26,477 nucleotides of DNA from an uncultured Mucilaginibacter sp. Its GTDB lineage: Bacteria; Bacteroidota; Bacteroidia; Sphingobacteriales; Sphingobacteriaceae. The position numbers and the translations under genes were made by a program. The stretch spans positions 1 to 26,477 of the forward strand of contig NZ_CAMLHX010000056.1 in the NCBI RefSeq assembly GCF_946479965.1, given 5' to 3'. The notes below the pieces were generated by a model, which saw only the letters and a list, made by a program, of their open reading frames with translations, was not told the origin of the DNA and did no database searches. Positions 1 to 8,145 of the stretch are shown here, in pieces (position 1 is the first letter of the stretch; each line of letters starts with the position of its first letter).

Positions 1-215
1 CGCGAACAGCAACGCCAGCAACAACAAGCCGAGCGTCAGCAGCAGCGTGAACAGCAAAGACAACAGGAGCAACAAATGCAACAGCAACAGCTTCAGCAGC
101 AAAGACAACAGGAACAGCAAATGCAGCGCGAACAACAACGTCAGCAGCAACAGGCCGAGCGGCAGCAGCAGCGCCAGCAAGAAAGGCAACAGGAGCAGCA
201 AATGCAGCCGCAACA
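1..215 (+). repeat. 126-bp tandem repeat inside the Gln-rich coding region
   Basis: Bases 1-30 realign with 127-156, and the block starting gccgag at 28 realigns with the one at 154, both at an offset of 126 bp (42 codons). Mismatches are scattered and many are synonymous, for example cgt against cgg and cag against caa. The period is a whole number of codons, so copy-number change would keep the frame. The second copy fades into the Pro/Gln tail after about 215. Confidence 0.7.
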
Positions 216-285
216 GCAGCAGCCACAACAACAACAAGGAAATGGCGAGCAGCGTAACGGCGGGCGGCGCGGTAACAGAAATTAG
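1..285 (+). CDS. C-terminal end of a Gln/Arg-rich repetitive protein (5' truncated by window)
   Basis: The reading frame is open from the first base to a TAG at 283-285, so only the last 94 residues of a longer protein are present. Almost every residue is Gln, Arg or Glu, in short QQQ, REQQ and AERQQQR blocks, followed by a Pro/Gln stretch and a Gly/Asn/Arg tail ending GRRGNRN. Nothing catalytic is visible. Such low-complexity tails are often appended to secreted or envelope proteins, but the N-terminal part that would name this gene lies outside the window. An ATG at 76 opens the same frame internally and is unlikely to be the true start. A second frame over the same bases (47-301) is open only because of the CAG/CAA repeats. 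I do not recognise the function. Confidence 0.7.
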   Translation, partial: REQQRQQQQAERQQQREQQRQQEQQMQQQQLQQQRQQEQQMQREQQRQQQQAERQQQRQQERQQEQQMQPQQQQPQQQQGNGEQRNGGRRGNRN

Positions 286-301
286 TGGTGAATGCTATTA
301 A

Positions 302-335
302 AACAAAAGCGCCCCGGTATCGGGGCGCTTTTGTT
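302..335. terminator. Bidirectional intrinsic terminator between convergent genes
   Basis: A perfect 15-bp stem pairs 302-316 with 321-335 around the loop gtat. The GC-rich core (gcgccccg/cggggcgc) is flanked by A and T runs, giving a T-rich 3' side on both strands. It lies 17 nt after the Gln-rich gene's stop and 26 nt after the amt stop on the other strand, so it probably serves both. Confidence 0.9.
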
Positions 336-360
336 GATTATGTTTAGATTGTGATTTGAA

Positions 361-1659
361 TTACAACTCTTCGTCGTGCTGGCTAACGTCCAAACCTGCC
401 AACTCTTCTTCAGGAGTTACACGCAGCGGGCTTATCAGGTCTGTTACTTTCAATAAGATAAAAGAACCAATGAATGCGAATGCTGATACTGCTACTAAAG
501 CAATAAGGTGTTTTACGAACAGAGCAGTTTCGCCGTAGAATAAGCCTTCAGCACCTAAGCTGTTAACGCTTTTAGTTGCGAAGATACCTGTCATCAACAT
601 ACCAACCATACCGCCTACCCCGTGGCAAGGGAATACGTCAAGCGTATCATCAATGTTGGTTTTGCTTCTCCAGATAACTACCAGGTTACTAACCACAGCA
701 GCAACTATACCAACAATCAGTGAGCTTGATACAGTGATGAAACCAGCAGCAGGAGTAACAGCAACTAAACCAACTACAGCACCAATACAAGCGCCTACAG
801 CTGATGGTTTTTTACCACGTAACATATCAAAGAATATCCATGACATTGCAGCAGCAGCTGATGCAGTGGTTGTAGTAGCTAAAGCGGTAGCAGCTAATTC
901 GCCTGCTCCTAATGCAGAACCTGCGTTGAAACCGAACCAGCCAAACCATAGTAAGCCTGTACCCAATATTACGTAGCTTATACGTGCCGGTACATGAGCC
1001 TCGGCAACTTCGTTGCGTTTTTTAAGATACAATGCTGATGCTAACGCAGCCCAACCTGCAGACATGTGTACTACAGTACCACCTGCAAAGTCAAGTACGC
1101 CCATTTTAAAGAAGTAACCTTCTGGGTGCCATGTTGCGTGAGCAAGAGGAATGTAAATGATAACGATGAAAAGTGTGATGAAGATCAAATAAGAGTTAAA
1201 GCGGATACGCTCTGCAAATGCACCTGTAATTAACGCCGGTGTAATAACCGCGAATTTTAACTGGAACATAGCGAACAGGACAACCGGAATAGTTCCCCAT
1301 GCTACACCTAAAGTGTTTTGCATCATGAAGAATGATTTAGGGTTACCGATAAGACCTAAACCGCCTACGTCTTCGCCAAAAGCCATGCTGAAACCAAATA
1401 CTACCCATATAATGGTAATAAGGCCCATACAAACAAAGCTCTGTAACATGGTAGAAATAACGTTTTTCTTTCTAACCATACCGCCGTAGAAGAACGCCAA
1501 ACCAGGGGTCATTAATAATACAAGCGCTGTTGAGATCAATAGCCATGCAATGTCTGCTCCAACATAGGTGGTGGGCGCCGGTGCTGCAGAGTTACCCGGG
1601 TACATCAGTGCCAGGATAACCACAATTACAAGAATGCCAAAAGGTACGATTTTTTTCAT
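361..1659 (-). CDS. amt: Ammonium transporter (Amt/Mep/Rh family)
   Basis: This 432-residue polytopic inner-membrane protein is an Amt-type ammonium channel. An N-terminal hydrophobic segment (about 5-25) with a small-residue end looks like the signal peptide found on many Amt proteins, followed by about eleven membrane segments. The family signature DFAGGTVVHMSAG is present. The two pore histidines expected from AmtB (H168 and H318 in E. coli) correspond to H198 in VVHMSAG and H346 in FPCHGVGG. The C-terminal cytoplasmic tail is short and acidic (QHDEEL). No PII gene (glnK/glnB) is adjacent, unlike the common amtB-glnK arrangement. The start is the only ATG near the expected N-terminus. Family assignment is very secure. 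Confidence 0.96.
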   Translation of the reverse strand: MKKIVPFGILVIVVILALMYPGNSAAPAPTTYVGADIAWLLISTALVLLMTPGLAFFYGGMVRKKNVISTMLQSFVCMGLITIIWVVFGFSMAFGEDVGGLGLIGNPKSFFMMQNTLGVAWGTIPVVLFAMFQLKFAVITPALITGAFAERIRFNSYLIFITLFIVIIYIPLAHATWHPEGYFFKMGVLDFAGGTVVHMSAGWAALASALYLKKRNEVAEAHVPARISYVILGTGLLWFGWFGFNAGSALGAGELAATALATTTTASAAAAMSWIFFDMLRGKKPSAVGACIGAVVGLVAVTPAAGFITVSSSLIVGIVAAVVSNLVVIWRSKTNIDDTLDVFPCHGVGGMVGMLMTGIFATKSVNSLGAEGLFYGETALFVKHLIALVAVSAFAFIGSFILLKVTDLISPLRVTPEEELAGLDVSQHDEEL

Positions 1660-1755
1660 TTTTTAATTTGTTGATTAGGGTTGTTATACAATAAGTTCAA
1701 TTTTTGGGGTCGCCCCCCGGTGTTATTCAATAGTTTATTTTTTTGGGCCTCACTT

Positions 1756-2106
1756 TCACCCGAATGAATGATTGGGAAAAAGCAGCAGCCTTAAAAAACG
1801 GGCGCGCTCTCCGCTTAAACTTTTTCTGTTATATACTTTGTCCCGATGGAACACCGGCAAGGCAGCAACATGGCTTACCTGTGTTCCTGAAAAATCGTCC
1901 TGCTCAGTTGCATTATCATCGGCCATATATAATGCCCTGCGGTATGCAACTGATAATAGCTCTCCATTTACCTCTTCACTTTTAGTTATATGATCTGCGG
2001 GGGCATCTATATTGCCATCACCTGCAAAAGAGTCGCTCACATTCCATAAACATGCGCGCATCAACACAAAAATCATGTAAAATTGTTTGTATAACCTCAT
2101 TTGCAT
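1756..2106 (-). CDS. Hypothetical small protein, possibly exported
   Basis: This 116-codon frame lies upstream of amt on the same strand. The N-terminus is hydrophobic (FYMIFVLMRACLW, about residues 9-21) followed by DSFAG, which could be a signal-peptide cleavage region although an Arg interrupts the core. The rest is mixed and ends in a basic Arg/Leu-rich stretch. Codon choice resembles the neighbours, and base composition changes sharply to very AT-rich just upstream of the start, as expected at a gene boundary. ATG codons at 2106 and 2100 could both serve. No family is recognised. Shorter plus-strand frames over the same bases look worse. It may be a genuine lineage-specific gene or a chance frame. 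Confidence 0.45.
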   Translation of the reverse strand: MQMRLYKQFYMIFVLMRACLWNVSDSFAGDGNIDAPADHITKSEEVNGELLSVAYRRALYMADDNATEQDDFSGTQVSHVAALPVFHRDKVYNRKSLSGERARFLRLLLFPNHSFG

Positions 2107-2308
2107 GTCTAAAATTAGTATTTTTTTATTAAATAGATAATAAAAATGAAATTTTTTGTGAAAAAATTATAAAAAAAGTGAAAATTGATAAAATTTAAGT
2201 TCAAATTGGTTGGATTTTATATATGAAATTAAAATATACAGAAAAGGTAAAAAGTATTTGACCATTATATCAAGTAAATTATAGAAACACAGCTAAAAAT
2301 ATGCTTGC
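2107..2308. other. Very AT-rich intergenic stretch, no gene seen
   Basis: This stretch is dominated by A and T runs. Only tiny frames occur (for example a 12-codon ORF starting atgaaattaaaa) and none is supported. Being upstream of the 1756-2106 frame on the minus strand, it may carry that gene's promoter. A loose -7-like TAATTTTA lies just before its start on that strand, but no convincing -33 element accompanies it. Confidence 0.5.
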
Positions 2309-2347
2309 AAACAGAAAAAGCCCCGAAATGCGGGGCTTTTTCTGTTT
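2309..2347 (-). terminator. Intrinsic terminator of the ileS-dksA-lspA operon
   Basis: A perfect 17-bp stem pairs 2309-2325 with 2331-2347 around the loop aaatg, with core agccccg/cggggct and long A and T flanks on either side. It begins 18 nt beyond the lspA stop. The symmetry would allow it to work on the plus strand too, although no plus-strand gene ends here. Confidence 0.88.
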
Positions 2348-2364
2348 ATTGTATAATGCGGAGT

Positions 2365-2976
2365 TTATTCTTCTACCATTTCGCTGTGAGGCGCAACTTC
2401 TTCGGGCGCTTCCTGCTTAAAATAGTGTTTTTGGAAAATGAGGATCAAAATAACGCCTACAGAAATAGAGGCATCGGCCAAATTAAACACCGGACGGAAG
2501 AAGATAAACTCTTCGCCGCCCCAAAGCGGTACCCACGAAGGGAAATTGCCACTTATTAACGGGAAATAGAACATATCTACCACCCGGCCGTGGAAAATGG
2601 GAGCATATTTGTAAATAATGCCATAAAAAGTGGAGTCGATTATATTACCCATAGCGCCGGCAAATATCAGCGCAACGTTCATTATCAATCCGCGGTGGTA
2701 TTTATGTTTAATAAGATACACCATACCATATCCTATACCAATAACAGCAACTATGCGAAACAATGTAAGGGCAAGTTTACCCCACTCAAAGCCCAGTTCC
2801 ATGCCAAAGGCCATTCCATTGTTCTCGGTAAAGTGAAGCATGCCCCGCTCCCCCAAAAACTTTATCTCCCCGGCTTCGCCTTCAACCATGTTGGTCTTTA
2901 CCCATATTTTTACGAGTTGATCAGCAATGATAATTAAAGTAGCAGCAATAAAGGGTTTAGTATAAGCAGCCTTCAT
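2365..2976 (-). CDS. lspA: Lipoprotein signal peptidase (signal peptidase II)
   Basis: This 203-residue inner-membrane aspartyl protease removes signal peptides from prolipoproteins after diacylglyceryl modification. Four membrane segments are visible. Family motifs are intact: NNGMAFG (around 54-60), GNIID with D114, VVDMFYF with D134, and FNLADASIS with D168. D134 and D168 correspond to the catalytic aspartate pair of characterised LspA proteins. It is longer than the typical 160-170 residues because of extra sequence between the catalytic aspartates (the WVPLWGGEEF region) and an acidic C-terminal tail; extended forms are usual in Bacteroidota. The ATG directly abuts the TAA of the upstream gene, pointing to translational coupling. 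Confidence 0.95.
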   Translation of the reverse strand: MKAAYTKPFIAATLIIIADQLVKIWVKTNMVEGEAGEIKFLGERGMLHFTENNGMAFGMELGFEWGKLALTLFRIVAVIGIGYGMVYLIKHKYHRGLIMNVALIFAGAMGNIIDSTFYGIIYKYAPIFHGRVVDMFYFPLISGNFPSWVPLWGGEEFIFFRPVFNLADASISVGVILILIFQKHYFKQEAPEEVAPHSEMVEE

Positions 2977-3360
2977 TTATTGCTTTAATTTAGCTTCCAT
3001 AGTTAAGGTAGTGTGTGGCACAGCGCGTAGGCGCTCTTTAGGTATCAGTTTGCCTGTTTCGCGGCAAATACCGTAAGTTTTATTTTCAATACGTACCAAT
3101 GCGGCCTCTAGCTGGTCAATAAACTTTTTCTGACGCGCAGCCAGTTGGTTGATCTGCTCTTTCTCTAAAGTAGCCGATCCGTCCTCTAATGTTTTGTAAG
3201 TACCCGCGGTATCATCAGTACCGTTAGCGTTTGGCGAGCTTAATGATGTAGCCAACGCGTTCAGTTCTTCTTTTGCACTTGCTAATTTATCCAGCAGCAG
3301 ATCTTTAAACTCTTTCAGTTCAGTGTCGCTATATCTGGTTTTTTCGTTTTCTGGTTTCAT
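2977..3360 (-). CDS. DksA/TraR-family regulator with a degenerate zinc finger
   Basis: This 127-residue protein has a long N-terminal helical part (about 10-95, coiled-coil-like) and a C-terminal DksA/TraR-type segment, YGICRETGKLIPKERLRAVP. DksA-family proteins bind RNA polymerase through its secondary channel and modulate transcription, classically with ppGpp. In the canonical form four cysteines hold zinc. Here only C99 remains: T102 stands where the second Cys should be, and the later CxxC is replaced by TMEA. Zinc binding is therefore unlikely, while the surrounding fold residues (GKLIP, RLRAVP) are kept. It sits between ileS and lspA with no intergenic bases on either side. I call the family with confidence but not the symbol dksA, because function without zinc is not shown. 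Confidence 0.88.
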   Translation of the reverse strand: MKPENEKTRYSDTELKEFKDLLLDKLASAKEELNALATSLSSPNANGTDDTAGTYKTLEDGSATLEKEQINQLAARQKKFIDQLEAALVRIENKTYGICRETGKLIPKERLRAVPHTTLTMEAKLKQ

Positions 3361-6300
3361 TTATAGTTTATTTATGGCGATAATTATTTCATTTCCGTCT
3401 ATCTCGGTCTTTTCTCCGTCAGATAATTGATTGTCAGGCAGTATAGTATCAGCTAAAATTTCGGCGCAAATATATGACAAATTATTTTGCACAGACTGCC
3501 AAATATCTTGCGGACCGTTTACCTGCACATTTATCCTGTCGGTAACTTCAAATCCTTTGGCTTTGCGTAAGTTTTGCACACGGTTAACAAACTCGCGCGA
3601 TATTCCTTCCTCCTTCAAATCATTGGTTAGGGTAACATCTAAAGCCACAGTTAGTTTTCCTAAACTTGCAACTTGCCAGCCGGGAACATCTTCGGCTATG
3701 ATCTCGACGTCGTCGAGTAGTATTGAGTATCTAGTATCAAGTATCAAGATTGAACCGTTTTGTTCAATTTCAGCAATTTGCTCCTGACTAAAGTTATTGA
3801 TAACATCGGCCACCGCCTTCATATCCTTGCCCACCTTAGCGCCCAGGGCTTTAAAGTTAGGTTTTATTTTTTTGGTGATGATGCCGGCCGTATCGGTTAT
3901 ATATTCTATATCCTTAATATTGGTTTCAGACAGGATCAGCTCTTTTACCTGCTCTACCTGCTGCTTAAAGTTTTTATCCAATATAGGTAGCAAGATCTTG
4001 CTGAGTGGCTGACGAACGTTGATGCTTACCTTTTTACGCAGCGATAACACCAGCGACGAGATATCCTGCGCCATTTGCATGCGTTCTTCTAAACCGGTGT
4101 TAACCAGCTCTGCTTTGTAGGCAGGGAAGTTGGCCAGGTGTACCGACTCAAATTGTTCTTTACCGGTTACCGAGTTCAAATCAGTATATAAACGCTCAGC
4201 AAAGAACGGAGCCACCGGCGACATCAATTTGCTTATGGTAACTAAACAGGTGTACAACGTTTGATATGCTGATAGCTTATCAGCCGAATCATCTGATTTC
4301 CAGAAACGGCGACGGCTTAACCTTACATACCAGTTGCTCAGGTGCGCGTCAACAAAATCCTGTATGGCGCGGGTGGCTTTGGTAGGCTCAAAATCGGCAT
4401 AAAAACCATCTACCTCTTTTGTAAGGGTGTTTAATAAGGATATGATCCACTGATCTATCTCCGGGCGCTGCGATAACTCAACTTCTGCCTCGGCATAGTT
4501 AAACTTATCAATATTGGCATACAGCGCGAAGAAGTTATATGTATTATATAAGGTGCCAAAAAACTTGCGTCTTACCTCATCAATACCATCCGTATTAAAC
4601 TTCAGGTTATCCCACGGCGATGCATTGCTGATCATGTACCAGCGGGCTGCATCGGCACCGTATTGCTCAATAGTTTCAAACGGATCGGCAGCGTTGCCTA
4701 AACGTTTAGACATTTTGTTGCCGTTCTTATCCAGCACCAAACCGTTTGATATAACGTTTTTAAAGGCTATGCCTTTGTTGCCAATCTCAGCATTTATAGC
4801 CTTTACTTCTTCACTGGCCTCGCTTAGCATAACTGCTATGGCATGCAGGGTAAAGAACCAGCCGCGGGTTTGGTCGACACCCTCGGCAATAAAGTCTGCC
4901 GGGTAAGCATTTTTAAATTTATCCTTATTCTCAAACGGGAAGTGCCATTGCGCGTAAGGCATGGCGCCGCTGTCAAACCAAACATCTATCAGGTCGGGCT
5001 CGCGGAACATTTTGTTGCCGTTGGCCGAAACCAGGATGATATTATCTACATACGGACGGTGAAGATCGCTCAGGTCAAAATCAGCGGGCATAAAACCAGC
5101 GGCTGCCGATTTAGCTATCTCAGCTTTCAGATCTTCAACAGACCCGATACATTTTTCTTCGCTGCCATCTTCCTCGCGCCAGATAGGTAATGGCGTACCC
5201 CAATAACGTGAACGCGATAAGTTCCAGTCTACCAGATTCTCCAGCCAGTTCCCAAAGCGGCCGGTACCGGTAGATTCAGGTTTCCAGTTGATGGTTTTAT
5301 TCAGCTCCACCATTTTGTCTTTTAAAACAGTAGTGCGGATAAACCAGCTATCCAACGGATAATATAATATAGGCTCGTCTGTACGCCACGAATGCGGGTA
5401 GCTGTGTTCGTATTTCTTTACGTCGAAGGCTTTGTTCTCAGTCTTTAGTTTGATCGAGATCAGCACATCCGTAGGTTTAAAACCTTCGGCAGCGCGCTCT
5501 TCGGCAGTATAGTATTCTTCTTTTACATAAAAACCCGGGAAGTCACTCACCTCGTCAACAAACTTACCTTGCTTGTTTACCAGTGGCACATCTTTACCCA
5601 GTTCATCCTTAACCATTACGGCAGGCACACCTGCTTCGCGGGCCACCCTAAAGTCATCCGCACCAAAGGTTGGGGCAATGTGTACTATACCTGTACCATC
5701 TGCAGTGGTAACAAAATCGCCTGCTATAACGCGGAATCCATTTTGCGCCAGATCGGCATTGGTTACGTAAGGTAATAATTGTTCGTAATGGATGCCTACA
5801 AGTTTTTCTCCCAAAAAATGTTTGCTCGCATTTGGTGCACCGAAAGAATAAGGGATTGTCTTATAAGGAATTAGTTTAGACGACCCTAATTTGTATGCAT
5901 CAAATGATTCATTATCAAATACCTCAAAGAAAGTTTTACTGTTTAGAACCTTTTCTGTTAAGTCATTAGCTAAAATAACGGTTATAGGCTCTGCGGTATA
6001 CTGATTATATGTCTTAACTGCGCGGTATGCAATTTTAGCTCCTACGGCCAATGCACTGTTTGATGGTAAGGTCCAAGGCGTAGTAGTCCAGGCTAAAATA
6101 AATACATCGCCATGAGCGCCATCAAATAAAAATTCCGAATCACCGTCCCGCTTAACTTTAAACTGCGCGGTAATGGTGGTATCCTTCACCATTTTATAAG
6201 TACCCGGCTGGTTCAGCTCGTGCGAGCTTAGTCCGGTGCCTGACTTTGGCGAGTAGGGTTGTATGGTGTATCCTTTATAAAGAAGGTCTTTATTATATAA

Positions 6301-6792
6301 CTGCTTCAGTATCCACCAAAGGCTTTCTATGTAGTCGTTTTTGTAGGTGATGTACGGATCGGCGAGGTCAACCCAGTAACCCATTTTTTCGGTCAGGTTG
6401 TTCCAAACATCTGTATAGCGCATTACCTCCTTGCGGCAGGCATCGTTATATTCCTGTACGCTTATTTTTTTACCGATGTCTTCTTTGGTAATTCCCAACG
6501 ATTTTTCAACCGCCAGCTCAATAGGCAAGCCGTGGGTGTCCCATCCGCCTTTACGCTCAACGCGGTAGCCTTTTAAGGTTTTGTATCTACAGAAAATGTC
6601 TTTTATAGCACGCGCCATTACGTGGTGAATGCCGGGCATTCCATTTGCCGAAGGCGGGCCCTCGTAAAAAGTGTATGGGTTACCGGCAGGGCGACTGTCG
6701 ATACTTTTTTGGAAGATGTTATTCTTCTGCCAAAAGTCGAGCACGTCTTTTCCGGTCTGCGATAAATTTAACTGCTTGTATTCCTTGTACAT
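3361..6792 (-). CDS. ileS: Isoleucyl-tRNA synthetase
   Basis: This class I aminoacyl-tRNA synthetase charges tRNA-Ile. The 1143-residue protein has the ATP-binding HIGH-type motif as GIHH at 54-57 within PSANGMPGIHHV and the KMSKR loop at 693-697. Between them lies the large CP1 editing domain, with WTTTPWTLPSN clearly visible, and a long anticodon-binding C-terminal part follows. The length and the PSANGMPGIHH form fit the longer, eukaryote-like IleRS subgroup common in Bacteroidota; I did not test this by phylogeny. The start chosen is the ATG at 6792 (MYKEYKQLNL), with gaggt about 10 nt upstream. An in-frame TTG at 6825 would extend the protein 11 residues but overlaps the probable -7 box. 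The gene leads a three-gene operon. Confidence 0.97.
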   Translation of the reverse strand: MYKEYKQLNLSQTGKDVLDFWQKNNIFQKSIDSRPAGNPYTFYEGPPSANGMPGIHHVMARAIKDIFCRYKTLKGYRVERKGGWDTHGLPIELAVEKSLGITKEDIGKKISVQEYNDACRKEVMRYTDVWNNLTEKMGYWVDLADPYITYKNDYIESLWWILKQLYNKDLLYKGYTIQPYSPKSGTGLSSHELNQPGTYKMVKDTTITAQFKVKRDGDSEFLFDGAHGDVFILAWTTTPWTLPSNSALAVGAKIAYRAVKTYNQYTAEPITVILANDLTEKVLNSKTFFEVFDNESFDAYKLGSSKLIPYKTIPYSFGAPNASKHFLGEKLVGIHYEQLLPYVTNADLAQNGFRVIAGDFVTTADGTGIVHIAPTFGADDFRVAREAGVPAVMVKDELGKDVPLVNKQGKFVDEVSDFPGFYVKEEYYTAEERAAEGFKPTDVLISIKLKTENKAFDVKKYEHSYPHSWRTDEPILYYPLDSWFIRTTVLKDKMVELNKTINWKPESTGTGRFGNWLENLVDWNLSRSRYWGTPLPIWREEDGSEEKCIGSVEDLKAEIAKSAAAGFMPADFDLSDLHRPYVDNIILVSANGNKMFREPDLIDVWFDSGAMPYAQWHFPFENKDKFKNAYPADFIAEGVDQTRGWFFTLHAIAVMLSEASEEVKAINAEIGNKGIAFKNVISNGLVLDKNGNKMSKRLGNAADPFETIEQYGADAARWYMISNASPWDNLKFNTDGIDEVRRKFFGTLYNTYNFFALYANIDKFNYAEAEVELSQRPEIDQWIISLLNTLTKEVDGFYADFEPTKATRAIQDFVDAHLSNWYVRLSRRRFWKSDDSADKLSAYQTLYTCLVTISKLMSPVAPFFAERLYTDLNSVTGKEQFESVHLANFPAYKAELVNTGLEERMQMAQDISSLVLSLRKKVSINVRQPLSKILLPILDKNFKQQVEQVKELILSETNIKDIEYITDTAGIITKKIKPNFKALGAKVGKDMKAVADVINNFSQEQIAEIEQNGSILILDTRYSILLDDVEIIAEDVPGWQVASLGKLTVALDVTLTNDLKEEGISREFVNRVQNLRKAKGFEVTDRINVQVNGPQDIWQSVQNNLSYICAEILADTILPDNQLSDGEKTEIDGNEIIIAINKL

Positions 6793-6822
6793 CAAAATAG
6801 CTACCTCAATTTTTAGAGGTTG

Positions 6823-6830
6823 CAAAAATA
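6823..6830 (-). promoter_or_regulatory. Candidate -7 box of the ileS operon
   Basis: On the minus strand these bases read TATTTTTG, an exact match to the Bacteroidota -7 consensus TAnnTTTG. They end 30 nt before the ileS ATG at 6792, giving a short leader that still contains the gaggt element. The -33 TTG is not clear in the T-rich upstream sequence. The position argues against the TTG start at 6825. Confidence 0.45.
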
Positions 6831-7010
6831 GGCAATTTGATGTTAAAAATGTTAAGGAACTGTAATGAAATAGGGATGGTTTTTTAATTTTCCACTGCTT
6901 TTTCCATCGCTATGAACGTCGCTATAACGTAATTGCTCCCGCCCCACACATAATGTGCTATGTAATTGTATTTAAAATGATATTTTTACTGCTATTAAAC
7001 ATTAACTGCT

Positions 7011-7973
7011 ATGGAAACCGTAAACATCCCTTTGCTGGACCTGAATAACTACGTCAAAGGCGACTCCGCCCAACGCAAACAATTTTCTGACGAGATAGGA
7101 AAAGCCTTTAATGATACCGGCTTTGTTACCATTACCAATCACGGATTGAGCAAGGAGCTAATTGATGATCTTTACACGCAGGTAAAGGCCCTTTTTGCCT
7201 TGCCGGATGAAGTAAAGTCATCTTACGAAATCCCTGAACTGGCTGGTCAGCGCGGTTATACAGGTAAAAACAAGGAAACGGCCAAAGGCTTTAAAACGCC
7301 GGATATGAAGGAGTTTTGGCAGATAGGCCAAACGGTGACGGACGGTGGTGTTAGTAAAGACGATTATCCGGATAACCTGGTGGTGAAAGAGCTGCCGCAC
7401 TTTAACGAAGTTACATTAGAGATCTACCAAAAACTGGAAAGCATAGGCATTAACCTGCTGCGTGCCATATCTGTTTATTTAGGTTTGGATGAGCATTATT
7501 TTGATGATAAGGTGCATAATGGCAACTCCATTTTACGCACACTGCACTATTTCCCGATAGAAAACCCGGATGCCGTACCTGCAGATGCTGTACGTGCCGG
7601 CGCACACGAAGATATTAATTTAATAACCCTGCTGATTGGCGCCAGCGCCGACGGGCTTGAGGTGCTTACCCGCACAGGGGCATGGTACCCGGTAAAGGCA
7701 CACGGCGAGGACCTGGTGGTTAACGTGGGCGATATGCTGCAACGATTGACTAATAATAAGCTGAAGTCAACAACCCACAGGGTGGTTAACCCGCCGCGCG
7801 AGCTAATGAAGTTTTCTCGTTTTTCGGTACCGTTTTTCCTGCACCCAAAAGCAGATATGGACCTTACTTCGCTGCCATCAACCATTGATGCGGAGCATCC
7901 AAAAGCCTACAGCGATATAACTGCCGGTGAGTATTTGGATGAGCGTTTGAGGGAGATTGGATTGAAGAAGTAG
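7011..7973 (+). CDS. 2-oxoglutarate/Fe(II)-dependent oxygenase, isopenicillin-N-synthase-like
   Basis: This 320-residue protein has the two-part architecture of the IPNS-like oxygenases: an N-terminal DIOX_N-type region (about 5-120, with NDTGFVTITNHG) and a C-terminal double-stranded beta-helix. The iron ligands are H199 and D201 (AHED) and H256 (THRV). R270-x-S272 (SRFSVPFF) is the usual 2-oxoglutarate carboxylate-binding pair, which suggests a 2OG-dependent enzyme. Members hydroxylate or desaturate very varied small molecules, so the substrate cannot be named. It appears monocistronic, divergent from ileS, with no biosynthetic neighbours. The ATG at 7011 is preceded by an AT-rich leader without a Shine-Dalgarno sequence. 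Confidence 0.92.
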   Translation: METVNIPLLDLNNYVKGDSAQRKQFSDEIGKAFNDTGFVTITNHGLSKELIDDLYTQVKALFALPDEVKSSYEIPELAGQRGYTGKNKETAKGFKTPDMKEFWQIGQTVTDGGVSKDDYPDNLVVKELPHFNEVTLEIYQKLESIGINLLRAISVYLGLDEHYFDDKVHNGNSILRTLHYFPIENPDAVPADAVRAGAHEDINLITLLIGASADGLEVLTRTGAWYPVKAHGEDLVVNVGDMLQRLTNNKLKSTTHRVVNPPRELMKFSRFSVPFFLHPKADMDLTSLPSTIDAEHPKAYSDITAGEYLDERLREIGLKK

Positions 7974-8033
7974 GTTGATGTGCAGATAAGAGGATGTGTA
8001 GATGTTTTGATTAGCAGCGGCACATTTTTTTAA

Positions 8034-8106
8034 TAAACCTGTCATTTCGATAGAGCGGGGAGTGGGGTTGTGCGATGGGGCGAAAGAGAAATCTTTTCGA
8101 ACTTCA
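8034..8106 (+). repeat. REP-like intergenic element
   Basis: The stretch contains gtcatttcga (8041-8050), a G-rich middle, and agagaaatcttttcgaac ending near 8102. From memory, words of the type GTCATTTCGA...GAGAAATCTTTTCGAA recur between genes in many Sphingobacteriaceae genomes. Only one copy lies in this window, so repetition is inferred rather than seen. It overlaps a non-coding N-terminal extension of the next frame, supporting a later start there. Confidence 0.4.
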
Positions 8107-8145
8107 AAAGTTTCGAGCAATCGGAATGCTTACGAAAACCTTATA

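Noticed and set aside
1..285. CRISPR-like reading of the repetitive left end
   Set aside because: The repeat is an in-frame 126-bp coding duplication without unique spacers or palindromic repeat units.
361..2106. amtB-glnK operon
   Set aside because: The adjacent frame shows no PII signature and no other PII-like protein is present.
6793..6825. TTG start adding 11 residues to IleS
   Set aside because: It overlaps the TATTTTTG -7 candidate, adds residues not typical of the family, and the ATG at 6792 has a gaggt element upstream.
3431..6865. Numerous plus-strand frames across ileS
   Set aside because: All are antisense shadows of the synthetase.
8062..8145. N-terminal extension of the 75-residue protein
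   Set aside because: These codons lie in the REP-like element and encode sequence unlike the rest; the ATG at 8146 begins the conserved-looking part.
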